Below, one piece after another: positions 41,646 through 49,926 of a DNA stretch of 64,000 bases. The notes beneath the pieces are model-generated. The model was given only the letters and a program-made list of their open reading frames with translations, was not told where the DNA came from and ran no database searches. This DNA comes from Candidatus Eremiobacteraceae bacterium (GTDB lineage Bacteria > Vulcanimicrobiota > Vulcanimicrobiia > Eremiobacterales > Eremiobacteraceae). The stretch spans positions 62,001 to 126,000 of the forward strand of contig DASTCX010000004.1 of the NCBI GenBank assembly GCA_035710745.1. The letters run 5' to 3'. A program made the position numbers and the translations under genes. Numbering within the stretch: position 1 is the first letter of the stretch; every line of letters starts with the position of its first letter.

Positions 41646-43556
41646 TCAGTCTCCGGCGTGCACTGCGGCGCCGACTTTTTCTATACGGACCGCAGACGCC
41701 TTGAACTCCGCCGTGCCGGATTTCGGATCGGTCGCATCGATGGTCAAGAAATTGACCGGCAAATCGTAGTGGAACGCGAAGAACGCAAGCCCAAACCGCA
41801 GTGACGGGTCGATATGCAAATTCGCACGGACCGAGCCGCGGCGTGACGTCACCGTCACCTCTTCGCCTTCCGCGACGCCGAGCATTGCAGCGTCCTCCGG
41901 CGAGACGTCGATCCAGTCGCCGCGCGTCCGCAGCGGCGATTCGAACTCGCCGCTCTGCACGCCCGAGTTGAACGAGTCGAGGCGCCGTCCGGTCGTCAGC
42001 ATGATCGGGAACTCCGCTGTGATGGCATCGACCGGCGGGTCTTGGATGACGACGTTGAACGGAGCAAGCGTGCCGCGAGCGGGCTTCTCCCACAAACGCG
42101 CGTGGAGGAATTGTTCGCCGGGGTGCTGGTCGTCGTAGCACGGCCAACGGATGCCCTTGAGCGCCTCGAGCCGCGGATACGACATGCCCGCGTGCATCGA
42201 GCTCAGCGAACGCAGCTCATCCCAGAGCGATTGCGCGCTCGGTTTCGGCCACTTCGCTCCCATCCGCGTAGCTATCGACCACACGATGTCGATATCGTCA
42301 CGCGCCTGACCCGGTGGATCGACGATCTTGCGCACGCGCTGCACTCGGCGCTCGCTGTTCGTCACCGTGCCTTCGCTCTCACACCATCCCGCGGCGGCCG
42401 GCAGCACGACGTGCGCGAGCTTGGCCGTATGCGTCAGCGTGACGTCTTGGACGACGAGGCAGTCGAGCCGCTTCAGCAAGTCTTCGGTTCGGTGTCGATC
42501 CGCCTCCGACACGAGCGGGTTCTCGCCGACGATGTAGAGCGCGTGCATCTCGCCGTGCTCGACGGCATCGAACATCTCGTTGAGCCGCTTGCCTCGTGTC
42601 GGCGGGATCTTGACGCCCCACGCCGCTTCGAACTTGCCGCGCGCCGCATCGTCGCCGACGGCTTGAAAACCCGGCAGTCGATCCGGGATCGCGCCCATGT
42701 CGCCGCCGCCCTGCACGTTGTTCTGACCGCGCAAGGGATTCAAGCCGGAACCGTAACGGCCGACGTGACCGGTGAGCAAGCCGAGATTGATGAGCGCGAA
42801 GACGTTGTCGACCGCGTTGTGATGTTCGGTGATGCCAAGCGTCCAGCAGATCATCGCCCGCTTCGCGGTCGCGTACTCGACGGCGACTCGTCGGATAGCA
42901 TCGGCCGGAACACCGGTGATCTTTTCCGCCTCATCGGGCGTCGTGGCGGCGACGCTCCCACGGTATGCGTCGAAGCCCGAGGTCGCATTGGCGATGAACT
43001 CGCGATGCTCGAGACCGCGAGCGAGGATCTCGTTCGCCATCGCGTTGGAGAGCGCGATGTCCGTGCCGACGTTGAGGCCGAGCCACGTGTCTGCCCACTG
43101 CGCGCTGAACGTCCGGCGAGGATCGACGACGACGAGCTTCGCACCGCGCCGCACCGCCTTCAGGACGTGATGGAAGAAGATGGGGTGCGTCTCGCGCGCG
43201 TTGCTGCCCCACAAGAAGATGAAGTCGGCTTCCTCGACTTCCTCGTACGAGCTGGTGCCGCCGCCGGCACCGAACACCGCCGCCAGACCGACGACGCTAG
43301 GAGCGTGTCACGTCCGGTTGCAGCTGTCGACGTTATTGCAGCCGACGACAGCGCGGGCGAATTTCTCGGTGAGGAAGTTGAGCTCGTTCGTCGCCTTCGA
43401 GCAGCTGAATAGACCGAACGAATCCGGTCCGTGCGCCGCCACGACCTCGCGGAAGCCTCGAGCGGCGCGATCGAGCGCCTCGTCCCAGCTCGCGGGTCGC
43501 AGCCTGCCGTCCTCACGGACGAGCGGCTCGAGCAGCCTTTCGAACGTTTCCCTCAT
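41646..43556 (-). CDS. Selenocysteine-containing formate dehydrogenase, molybdopterin catalytic half
   Basis: Two adjacent frames form one gene through an in-frame TGA at 43310-43308 (codon 83 of about 636, counted from ATG 43556). Upstream reads CNNVDSCNRT and downstream HAPSVVGLAAVFGAGGGTSS, the exact FdhA sequence around the residue that ligates Mo or W, where other enzymes have Cys or Sec. A hairpin follows immediately. Downstream are family motifs: VVDPRRTFSAQWADTWLGL, AMICWTLGITEHHNAVDN and GHVGRYGSGLNPLRGQNNVQ. The gene lacks the N-terminal iron-sulfur domains of normal FdhA, which are encoded at 38893-39747. ATG 43556 has TGAGG nine bases upstream. The enzyme oxidises formate (or reduces CO2) with NAD through the NuoEF subunit. 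selA/B/C/D are not in the window. Confidence 0.85.
43278..43310 (-). promoter_or_regulatory. UGA selenocysteine codon with SECIS-like hairpin
   Basis: On the minus strand, 11 nt after the TGA, CGTCGTC (43296-43290) pairs fully with GGCGGCG (43284-43278), counting G-U pairs, closing a five-base loop GGTCT (43289-43285). Bacterial SECIS elements lie directly after the UGA and need GGU/GGUC in the apical loop for SelB binding; position and loop both fit. Confidence 0.75.
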
Positions 43557-43763
43557 GGATACGAACCTCAGATGGCCGTTTCGGACGTCAGGAATCGCCT
43601 CATATGCGCCCGAAATCGCCGACCTGTTCCGCGATGCGGCGGCCATGTCCGCCTCATGCGAGGTCTCCCGTTTGCCGATGTCTTCCATAGAAGCACCACG
43701 AATAAGGGCCATCTTATCCGCGCGCTTTGGCCGCGCGTACGATGCCCCGCCGCCCGCTAGACG

Positions 43764-45722
43764 GTGCGGCTTTTTCATCGACGGGTGAACGACCGAGTGA
43801 AAGAATCGCTAGCAGATCGGGTGCGCGCGCGGCTGCGCCGTCTGCTCGGCTACGTCACCGGTGAAAGCAGCGGTCTTACGCAGCGTCCGGAGGACGTGCT
43901 GCCGCATGTCTTGCGGCCGCCGCGGTTCCCAGGAGCCGATGCCGCTGCCGATGGCGAGCTCTCCGACGACGATTTCGATTCGCTCCTGCGCGAAGGCCGC
44001 ATCCGCACCGAGTATCAACCGATCGTCTCGCTCGGTGACGGGAGCGTCATCGGATACGAAGCACTGTCGCGCGGCCCGATCGGTACGCGCCTCGAGACCG
44101 CGAACGCGCTCTTCGAAGCCGCGCGTCGTCGCGGCGTCGGCCCGGTGCTCGAGCGACTCTGCCGGTTCCGCGCGCTGAGCGGCGCCTCGAGTTTGCCGCC
44201 GGGCTGCTCGCTGTTCTTGAACATCAGTCCGAACGTCCTCGAAGAGCGCCACGGCGGTCTCACGCATGACGTCCTCGAGCAGCATCACCTCCCGAGCGAG
44301 CGCATCGTCCTCGAGATCACCGAAAAGGAAGCGATCGCGGACTTCGATTTCTTCAAGCGGACGCTGCTCCACTATAGCCGGCAAGGCTTCAAGATCGCGA
44401 TCGACGACGCCGGCGCCGGACACAACAGCTTGCACGCGGTCACCGAGATCCGGCCGCACTACATCAAGCTCGATATGGCGCTCGTCCGCGACATCGACCG
44501 CGACCGCGCGAAGAACGCGCTCGTCGCCGCGATCATCATGTTCGCCCGGCGGATCGATGCGCGCGTCCTCGCGGAAGGAGTCGAGACGGTCGAAGAGCTC
44601 GCGACGCTCATCGAGATCGGCGTCGACTACGGTCAAGGCCACGTGCTCGCGAGGCCGGCGCCCGCTTTCGTCGAGCCGAAGGCGGAAGTCGCGGCGTTCA
44701 TCCGCGAGAGAGCGTCGGCGAGCCGCGTCGTCGCCGCGCCGACGCGCATGGCGGTCAACACGATCACGCGTCGCGCGCCCGCGCTCATGCCGACGGCGTA
44801 CACCGGTGAGGTGCTCGAGATATTCGAGCGCAACCCCGACCTCGACAGCGTCGTGCTCACCGAGTACGGCGCGCCCGTCGGACTCGTCAGCCGTACGAAA
44901 CTGTACGAACGGCTGTCGCGGCAATTCGGCTACTCGATATACGCGAAGCGGCCGGTGCGGCTCGTCATGGACGACGCGTATCTCTCGGTCGACTCGAAGG
45001 ATTCGATCGACGAGGTCGCCCGCAAGGTCGTCCATCGCCGCCGGACGGAGATCTACGACGAAGTCATCGTCTTGGAGAACGGCGTCTATTCGGGCGTCGT
45101 CTCCGTACGCGATCTGCTCCACACGATGACCGAGTTCCAAGCATCGGTCAACCGCTACTCGAACCCGCTGACGGGCCTGCCGGGCAGAACCCTCGTCCAG
45201 CAAGAGATCGAGCGCCGCGCGAACTCCGGGGCGCCGTACGCGCTGCTCCACGTCGACATCAACCATTTCCGGGCGTACAACGAGCGCCACGGCTACGGGC
45301 GCGGCGACGAGGTCATCAAGGCGCTCGCCGAATGCCTCGTCACCGTGACGAAAGAGATCGAAGGTCCGCAAGGCCTCGTCGGCCACCTCGGAGGCGTCAA
45401 TTTCGTCGTCGTCGGGAGCGAGCGAACGGTCGAGGCGATGGGCATCGCGATCATCGAGCGATTCGAGCGGCGCGCCGCCGCCCTCTACATCCAGCGCGAA
45501 GTGTCGCTGCTCGGGGCCGACGTCCGCTCGGCGCCGCCGGAGATCGAGCTCGCCGCCGCGGGCGTCACCGCGACCGCTGCTCAGGGCAGCGGCGGGGGCG
45601 GGCTAGCGGCACGAGCCGCGCAATACAAACGGATGGCGCGCACGATGCGCGGCAGCGCGTTCGTATTAGACGGCCGCGTCGTCGTCGGCAGCAGAGAAGG
45701 CGGCGCTTTCAGACGCGCGTAG
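43764..45722 (+). CDS. EAL-CBS-degenerate GGDEF c-di-GMP signalling protein
   Basis: This 652-residue soluble protein has an EAL domain (about 75-315) with a full set of phosphodiesterase residues: GYEALSRG (EAL), LFLNISP, LEITEKE, AIDDAGAG, IKLDMALV and LAEGVET. A CBS-pair region (about 335-465) follows, then a GGDEF-like domain (about 470-610) in which GGDEF is replaced by GGVNF, so cyclase activity is unlikely. This order is known from EAL-CBS-GGDEF proteins where the last domain regulates. A PilZ receptor gene lies 2.4 kb away. Start GTG 43764; later GTG codons (43785, 43797) are possible. It is divergent from formate dehydrogenase. Confidence 0.88.
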   Translation: MRLFHRRVNDRVKESLADRVRARLRRLLGYVTGESSGLTQRPEDVLPHVLRPPRFPGADAAADGELSDDDFDSLLREGRIRTEYQPIVSLGDGSVIGYEALSRGPIGTRLETANALFEAARRRGVGPVLERLCRFRALSGASSLPPGCSLFLNISPNVLEERHGGLTHDVLEQHHLPSERIVLEITEKEAIADFDFFKRTLLHYSRQGFKIAIDDAGAGHNSLHAVTEIRPHYIKLDMALVRDIDRDRAKNALVAAIIMFARRIDARVLAEGVETVEELATLIEIGVDYGQGHVLARPAPAFVEPKAEVAAFIRERASASRVVAAPTRMAVNTITRRAPALMPTAYTGEVLEIFERNPDLDSVVLTEYGAPVGLVSRTKLYERLSRQFGYSIYAKRPVRLVMDDAYLSVDSKDSIDEVARKVVHRRRTEIYDEVIVLENGVYSGVVSVRDLLHTMTEFQASVNRYSNPLTGLPGRTLVQQEIERRANSGAPYALLHVDINHFRAYNERHGYGRGDEVIKALAECLVTVTKEIEGPQGLVGHLGGVNFVVVGSERTVEAMGIAIIERFERRAAALYIQREVSLLGADVRSAPPEIELAAAGVTATAAQGSGGGGLAARAAQYKRMARTMRGSAFVLDGRVVVGSREGGAFRRA

Positions 45723-45724
45723 GT

Positions 45725-45795
45725 CGCGCCGGTCGAGATAAATCTCGACCGCTCCCTAAGATGAATGCGCGGTCGAGACGAGTCTCGACCGCTTC
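45725..45795. repeat. Pair of short hairpins between EAL and histidine-kinase genes
   Basis: GGTCGAGAT-AA-ATCTCGACC at 45731-45750 and GGTCGAGAC-GA-GTCTCGACC at 45771-45790. The arms differ at two positions but each remains paired. They fill the convergent spacer. Confidence 0.8.
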
Positions 45796-47952
45796 TCATT
45801 TGTCTTCGGCGCGTTTGGCGAACGGCAGCGCGAACGTGAACGTCGAGCCTTCGCCGAGCCTGCTCGACACGGATATCGATCCGCCGTGCGCCTCGACAAG
45901 ACCCTTCGAGATCGCAAGGCCGAGACCGGTTCCCGGACCGGTGCGTCGTCCATGCTCGAGCTGGGTGAAGCGTTCGAACAGCCGCGGCAGGTCATCTTCA
46001 GCGATGCCCACGCCGCTGTCGGCGACATCGACTTTCAAGAAATCGCCGTCGGCGCACGCGCGCACGACGACCTCGTCGCCGCGATGAGAGAACTTCACGG
46101 CGTTCGAGACGAGATTCGTCACGATCTGTTCGACGCGATCGGGGTCGGCGACGATCGGAGCGAGACCGGGCGCGACGTCCGCGCGCACGATCACGCCGTA
46201 TTCCTCCGCATATCCTGCCATGCTCGCGACCGCCCGTTCGAGGAGCGGCTTGGCCTCGATGGCGCGGCGCCGGATCGCGAGCTTGCCGGCTTCGAGTTTC
46301 GTCGAGTCGAGCAGGTCGTTGATGAGACGCAGCAGGCGCTCCGAGTTGTTGCGCACCATCTCGAGCAGCTCGCCGGTCGTGCCGGCATCGTTGCCGATCT
46401 GATCAAAGAGCAAAGCCGTCGCACCCTTGATCGACGTCAGCGGCGTCCGCAGTTCGTGGCTCACCGTGCTGATGAACTCGGACTTCATCTGCTCGACTTC
46501 GCGCGCGGCAGTCACGTCGCGGAACGCGTGGACCATCGCGCCGATCGAACCCGCGTGGTCGCGCAAGGGCGATGCCGAAACGCCGACCCAGCGCGACGTC
46601 GCGTCGAAGTAGACCTCATACGAGAACGAGTTATGGCGCTTCGTCGGATCGGCGACTGCGGACTCGAAAGCACGCCGGTCGAGGTCGGCGAGCGAACGGC
46701 CCTGACGGTCGGCGCCGCCGATCGCCTCGTAGCCGATCGCAAGCGCTTCCTCGGGTCCGACGCCCGTCATCCGCGCGGCCGCGGCATTCCAAAGCAAGAA
46801 CCTGCCTTTCGCATCGATGACGTAGACGCCGTCGGCGGTCCCGGCGAGCACCCGCTCGAGCGTGTTCTTCTGATCGCAGATCTCATCGACGAGCCGCGCT
46901 CGACCGAGCGCGATCGCGAATTGGCCTTGGGCCAGGCGAAGCGTCTCGCGTTCGGTCGGCGAGAACGGTCGCGAGAAGCGGTTGAATATCTGAAGGACGC
47001 CGATGACGCTTCCGCCGTCGCGCAACGGCAGCGACGCGATCTGTCTGATGCCAAGACGCTGCGCGATCCGGCGCGATGATTCGGGCAGCCCGTCCGTCGT
47101 CAGGTCATCGGCGAAAATGGCGCCGCCGGACGATATCGTGCGCCGCAGGATGCTGTCGGCGCGAGGATCGTTCGCTCGCTGCGCGAGCGATGCGGCGTCG
47201 GTCGACGTCATGCCGACCGAACAGACGAGGGCCGCCTCGCCGCCCGTAGTCGAGCGCTCGAAAACGAGCCCACCGTCAGCGCCGAGCGTTTCAAGCAGCG
47301 TCTGGACCGCAGCCGGCAGCACGGTCGCAAGATCGGTGCCGCCGACGAGTGCGGCGCTAAGTTCGTTGACCGCCGTCAGTTGCTCGTCGTAGCGGGCCGC
47401 GACCGACTCGATCTCCCGGCGCTCCGACAGCTCGGCGACCACGCCGGCAGCTACCGCGGCAAGCGCCACGACGAAGTCTTCGTCGTCGACGTCAAAACCG
47501 TTGAGCGGGCGGTCGAACAAACATAGCGCGCCCGCGATCGTGCCGCGGGCCGTGATGGGTGATGCGACGGCGCTGGCGATACGCTCGGACTGCGCGAATT
47601 GATCCGCGAGCAAGCGCTCGGGCGCGAAGAAGGACGCATCGCTTATCGTCGGCGGCGAGAGCTTCCACCCGGATGCCGTGTCCTCGCGTAGGCCGCAGTG
47701 CGCGACGATGCCGTAGCTGCCCGTGACGCGGTCGTGGACGAAGATGCAACCGCGGCGCGCACCTGTGGCGGATAGCGCTTCTTCGAGCAGCGACTGCAAG
47801 CGCGCGATGGGTGCTCCGGCGGATGAAGCAGCGCTCGCGGCGCGTGCGACCGCCGAGATCGTTATTCCGTGGCGTTGGCTTTGCCGTTGGCGGCTCGCGG
47901 ACGCGCTCAACGCGGATCGCGCGCGCTGCATGATGTGCGGTGCTTCATCCAT
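45796..47952 (-). CDS. Hybrid-sensor style histidine kinase (GAF-GAF-PAS-HisKA-HATPase)
   Basis: The protein (718 residues from ATG 47952) has no transmembrane segment. It contains two GAF-like domains (about 30-165 and 190-340), a PAS domain (about 345-470, DGVYVIDAKGRFLLWNAAAA), the HisKA phospho-acceptor motif STVSHELRTPLTSIKGA and HATPase_c boxes NLVSNAVKFSHRG (N), DSGVGIAEDDLPRLFERF (G1/F) and GTGLGLAISKGLVEAHGG (G2). A response regulator is not adjacent. It is convergent with the EAL gene and divergent from the PilZ gene, so a link to c-di-GMP signalling is plausible but unproven. Confidence 0.9.
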   Translation of the reverse strand: MDEAPHIMQRARSALSASASRQRQSQRHGITISAVARAASAASSAGAPIARLQSLLEEALSATGARRGCIFVHDRVTGSYGIVAHCGLREDTASGWKLSPPTISDASFFAPERLLADQFAQSERIASAVASPITARGTIAGALCLFDRPLNGFDVDDEDFVVALAAVAAGVVAELSERREIESVAARYDEQLTAVNELSAALVGGTDLATVLPAAVQTLLETLGADGGLVFERSTTGGEAALVCSVGMTSTDAASLAQRANDPRADSILRRTISSGGAIFADDLTTDGLPESSRRIAQRLGIRQIASLPLRDGGSVIGVLQIFNRFSRPFSPTERETLRLAQGQFAIALGRARLVDEICDQKNTLERVLAGTADGVYVIDAKGRFLLWNAAAARMTGVGPEEALAIGYEAIGGADRQGRSLADLDRRAFESAVADPTKRHNSFSYEVYFDATSRWVGVSASPLRDHAGSIGAMVHAFRDVTAAREVEQMKSEFISTVSHELRTPLTSIKGATALLFDQIGNDAGTTGELLEMVRNNSERLLRLINDLLDSTKLEAGKLAIRRRAIEAKPLLERAVASMAGYAEEYGVIVRADVAPGLAPIVADPDRVEQIVTNLVSNAVKFSHRGDEVVVRACADGDFLKVDVADSGVGIAEDDLPRLFERFTQLEHGRRTGPGTGLGLAISKGLVEAHGGSISVSSRLGEGSTFTFALPFAKRAEDK

Positions 47953-48152
47953 AGATATATCGGCAGCAAAGACTGTGGACGGGGACAGCGCTCCCGGCTT
48001 TGCTTGACACTGCGACCACCGCAAAGTATGATGGAAATCACGATGGGCATAAGGTCCCATCAACAATCAGCCGTTCGCCCGCACCCGGTCGACCTCGGAC
48101 AGCGAAAACCGACCGACCCCTGACCGACAGAGAGGGAAGACCCGAGCCGCGC

Positions 48153-48581
48153 ATGTCGATCTTCGATTCGATCTTGAACGTGTTCCGCGGGGCACCGGCA
48201 CGTGCCGTGCGCAGCCCGCGCTCGTCTCCGCGTCTCATGGTGAGCGTTCCCGCGCGGCTCCGTGCCCTCGGCGACGGCGATCAGCCCGCTATCCTCGAGG
48301 ATCTGTCGACCGGCGGGGCTTGCATCCGCAGCCACACCCGCATGCGCGGCGGCGACCAGATCGATCTGGCGATGAACCTCGGCATCGGCTATAAATTCGA
48401 CGTCCATGGTCGGGTCGTCTACGCCCGACCCGACGCGCACGGCTTCCAGTGCCGCTACGGATTGCGCTTCATCGCGTTGTCGCAAGACGACCAGAACCGC
48501 ATCGCCACGTACATCAACGATCAGAAGTACGGGCGCCAGTTCGGCGTGCGGCCGTTCTCGTCGGAATCCGAACCCGCCTAA
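48153..48581 (+). CDS. PilZ-domain c-di-GMP receptor protein
   Basis: This 142-residue protein starts at ATG 48153. The PilZ signature is clear: RSSPRLMVSVPARL (the Arg-rich binding motif, here SPR...R) followed by DLSTGGACIRS (the D/NxSxxG motif) and a beta barrel (KFDVHGRVVYARPD, CRYGLRFI). PilZ proteins bind c-di-GMP and pass the signal to partners, often affecting motility or exopolysaccharide. The gene is close to the EAL protein and kinase. The longer upstream frame overlaps the kinase promoter region and is not used. Confidence 0.88.
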   Translation: MSIFDSILNVFRGAPARAVRSPRSSPRLMVSVPARLRALGDGDQPAILEDLSTGGACIRSHTRMRGGDQIDLAMNLGIGYKFDVHGRVVYARPDAHGFQCRYGLRFIALSQDDQNRIATYINDQKYGRQFGVRPFSSESEPA

Positions 48582-48609
48582 GTCTCCGCCTGGAGAGGCA
48601 GGCCGCCTC

Positions 48610-49236
48610 TTGTTCGCTGACCGCCGCGAAGCCGGCCGTTCACTTGCAGTGCTGCTCACGTCCGAGCGCGATCCCCTCATCCTCGGCATCGCGCGCGGCG
48701 GCGTCATCGTCGCGCACGCTGTCGCGATCGCGCTCGACGCCGATCTCGACGTCGTCGTCATCCGGAAAGTCGGTCACCCGCGACAGCCCGAGCTCGCGCT
48801 CGGCGCCGTGTCTGCGTCCGGCGAGTCGGTCGTCGCGCCGTACGCGGAAGAATATTATAGCGGTCCGGTCGCGCCGCTCTTCGACGAGCAGACGAAGCGG
48901 GCGCGCGATCTCGAACTGCGCGTGCGCGGCGACGCATCTCCGGTGCCGATCGAGGGGCGAAACGTCGTGATCGTCGACGACGGGATAGCGACATCCGCGA
49001 CGATGAAGTGCGCCGTCGCCCACGCCCGCCGTTCGCTCGCCGCTCGTGTCGTATGTGCCGCACCCGTCGCGCCGGCGGAATCCATCGAGTTCATCCGTCG
49101 ACGGTGCGACGACGTCGCCGTCGTCGTCACCGCGCGCGAACGCGACTTCGCCGTCGGGCGATACTATCGCGACTTCCGAGAGGTCGACGATCGGCAGGTC
49201 ATCGAGGCGCTGCGAAGTTCGGTCGGACGAGGGTGA
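48610..49236 (+). CDS. Phosphoribosyltransferase family protein
   Basis: This type I PRTase-like protein (208 residues) has the PRPP-binding loop VVIVDDGIATSATMKCAVAH (about 118-137) and the N-terminal segment LILGIARGGVIVAHAVAIAL, as in the 'phosphoribosyltransferase' family seen near dienelactone hydrolase genes. The TTG at 48610 is preferred (MFADRREAG; GGAGAGG lies upstream), because extending the frame enters the PilZ gene. Its substrate is unknown. It is 29 nt before the OpuB-like operon and may be co-transcribed with it. Confidence 0.75.
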   Translation: MFADRREAGRSLAVLLTSERDPLILGIARGGVIVAHAVAIALDADLDVVVIRKVGHPRQPELALGAVSASGESVVAPYAEEYYSGPVAPLFDEQTKRARDLELRVRGDASPVPIEGRNVVIVDDGIATSATMKCAVAHARRSLAARVVCAAPVAPAESIEFIRRRCDDVAVVVTARERDFAVGRYYRDFREVDDRQVIEALRSSVGRG

Positions 49237-49265
49237 GTCCGGGCGCTCCATGAAGCGGTCGCCTC

Positions 49266-49898
49266 ATGCCGCCCGTCTCGTTCGCGACGTTCATCTCGGC
49301 CCACCGTGCGGACATCATCGCGGCCATCCAAACGCATGCGGGCCTGAGCGGCGCGGCGCTCGCGATCGCGGTGCTCGCCGGCGTGCCGCTCGGCCTGTGG
49401 TGCGCGCATGACCGGCGCGCCGCGTCGGCGGTGGTGACCTTCGCCGGCGCGGCTCGAGTCGTGCCGAGCCTCGCCGTCCTCACGCTCATGCTTCCGATCC
49501 TCGGCCTCGGCTTTCGTCCTGCGCTCGTCGCGCTGACGCTGCTCGCACTGCCGCCGATCATCATCAACACATATGTCGGATTCCGCGACGTCGACCCGTC
49601 CATCACCGAAGCGGCGAAGGCGATGGGCATGAGCGCAGCGACGATCGTCCGCCGAGTCGAGTCGCCGCTCGCCTTTCCAGTCGCGATGACCGGCGTCCGC
49701 ACCGCCGCCGTCGAGGTCATCGCGTCGGCGACGCTCGCAACGTTCATCGGCGGCGGGGGGCTCGGCGATCTCATAAACAACGGCTTGCAGCTCGACGACA
49801 GCACGATGTTATTGACGGGCGCCGCCCTCGTCGCACTTATGGCGCTCGTCGCAGAGATCGTGCTCGGCGGCATCGCACGCCTTGCGCGTGCCGCATGA
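49266..49898 (+). CDS. OpuB-type osmolyte ABC transporter permease 1
   Basis: This 210-residue permease has about five transmembrane helices and the binding-protein-dependent transporter motif around EAAKAMGMSAATIVRRVESPLA (the EAA loop) and GGGGLGDLINNGL, characteristic of the OpuBB/OpuCB/ProW type that carry glycine betaine, choline or carnitine. It is the first gene of a four-gene transporter: permease, substrate-binding protein, ATPase, permease. Confidence 0.85.
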   Translation: MPPVSFATFISAHRADIIAAIQTHAGLSGAALAIAVLAGVPLGLWCAHDRRAASAVVTFAGAARVVPSLAVLTLMLPILGLGFRPALVALTLLALPPIIINTYVGFRDVDPSITEAAKAMGMSAATIVRRVESPLAFPVAMTGVRTAAVEVIASATLATFIGGGGLGDLINNGLQLDDSTMLLTGAALVALMALVAEIVLGGIARLARAA

Positions 49899-49926
49899 GC
49901 CGGCGATCGAAAGGACTCGTGATCAC

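Noticed and set aside
41646-43277. Separate formate dehydrogenase gene beginning at GTG 43277 with a broken upstream fragment
   Set aside because: The frame continues upstream across a single TGA at the conserved Sec position with a SECIS-like hairpin; a pseudogene would not show this.
45100-45600. Active diguanylate cyclase domain
   Set aside because: The catalytic GGDEF motif is GGVNF, lacking the metal-binding acids, so cyclase activity is not claimed.
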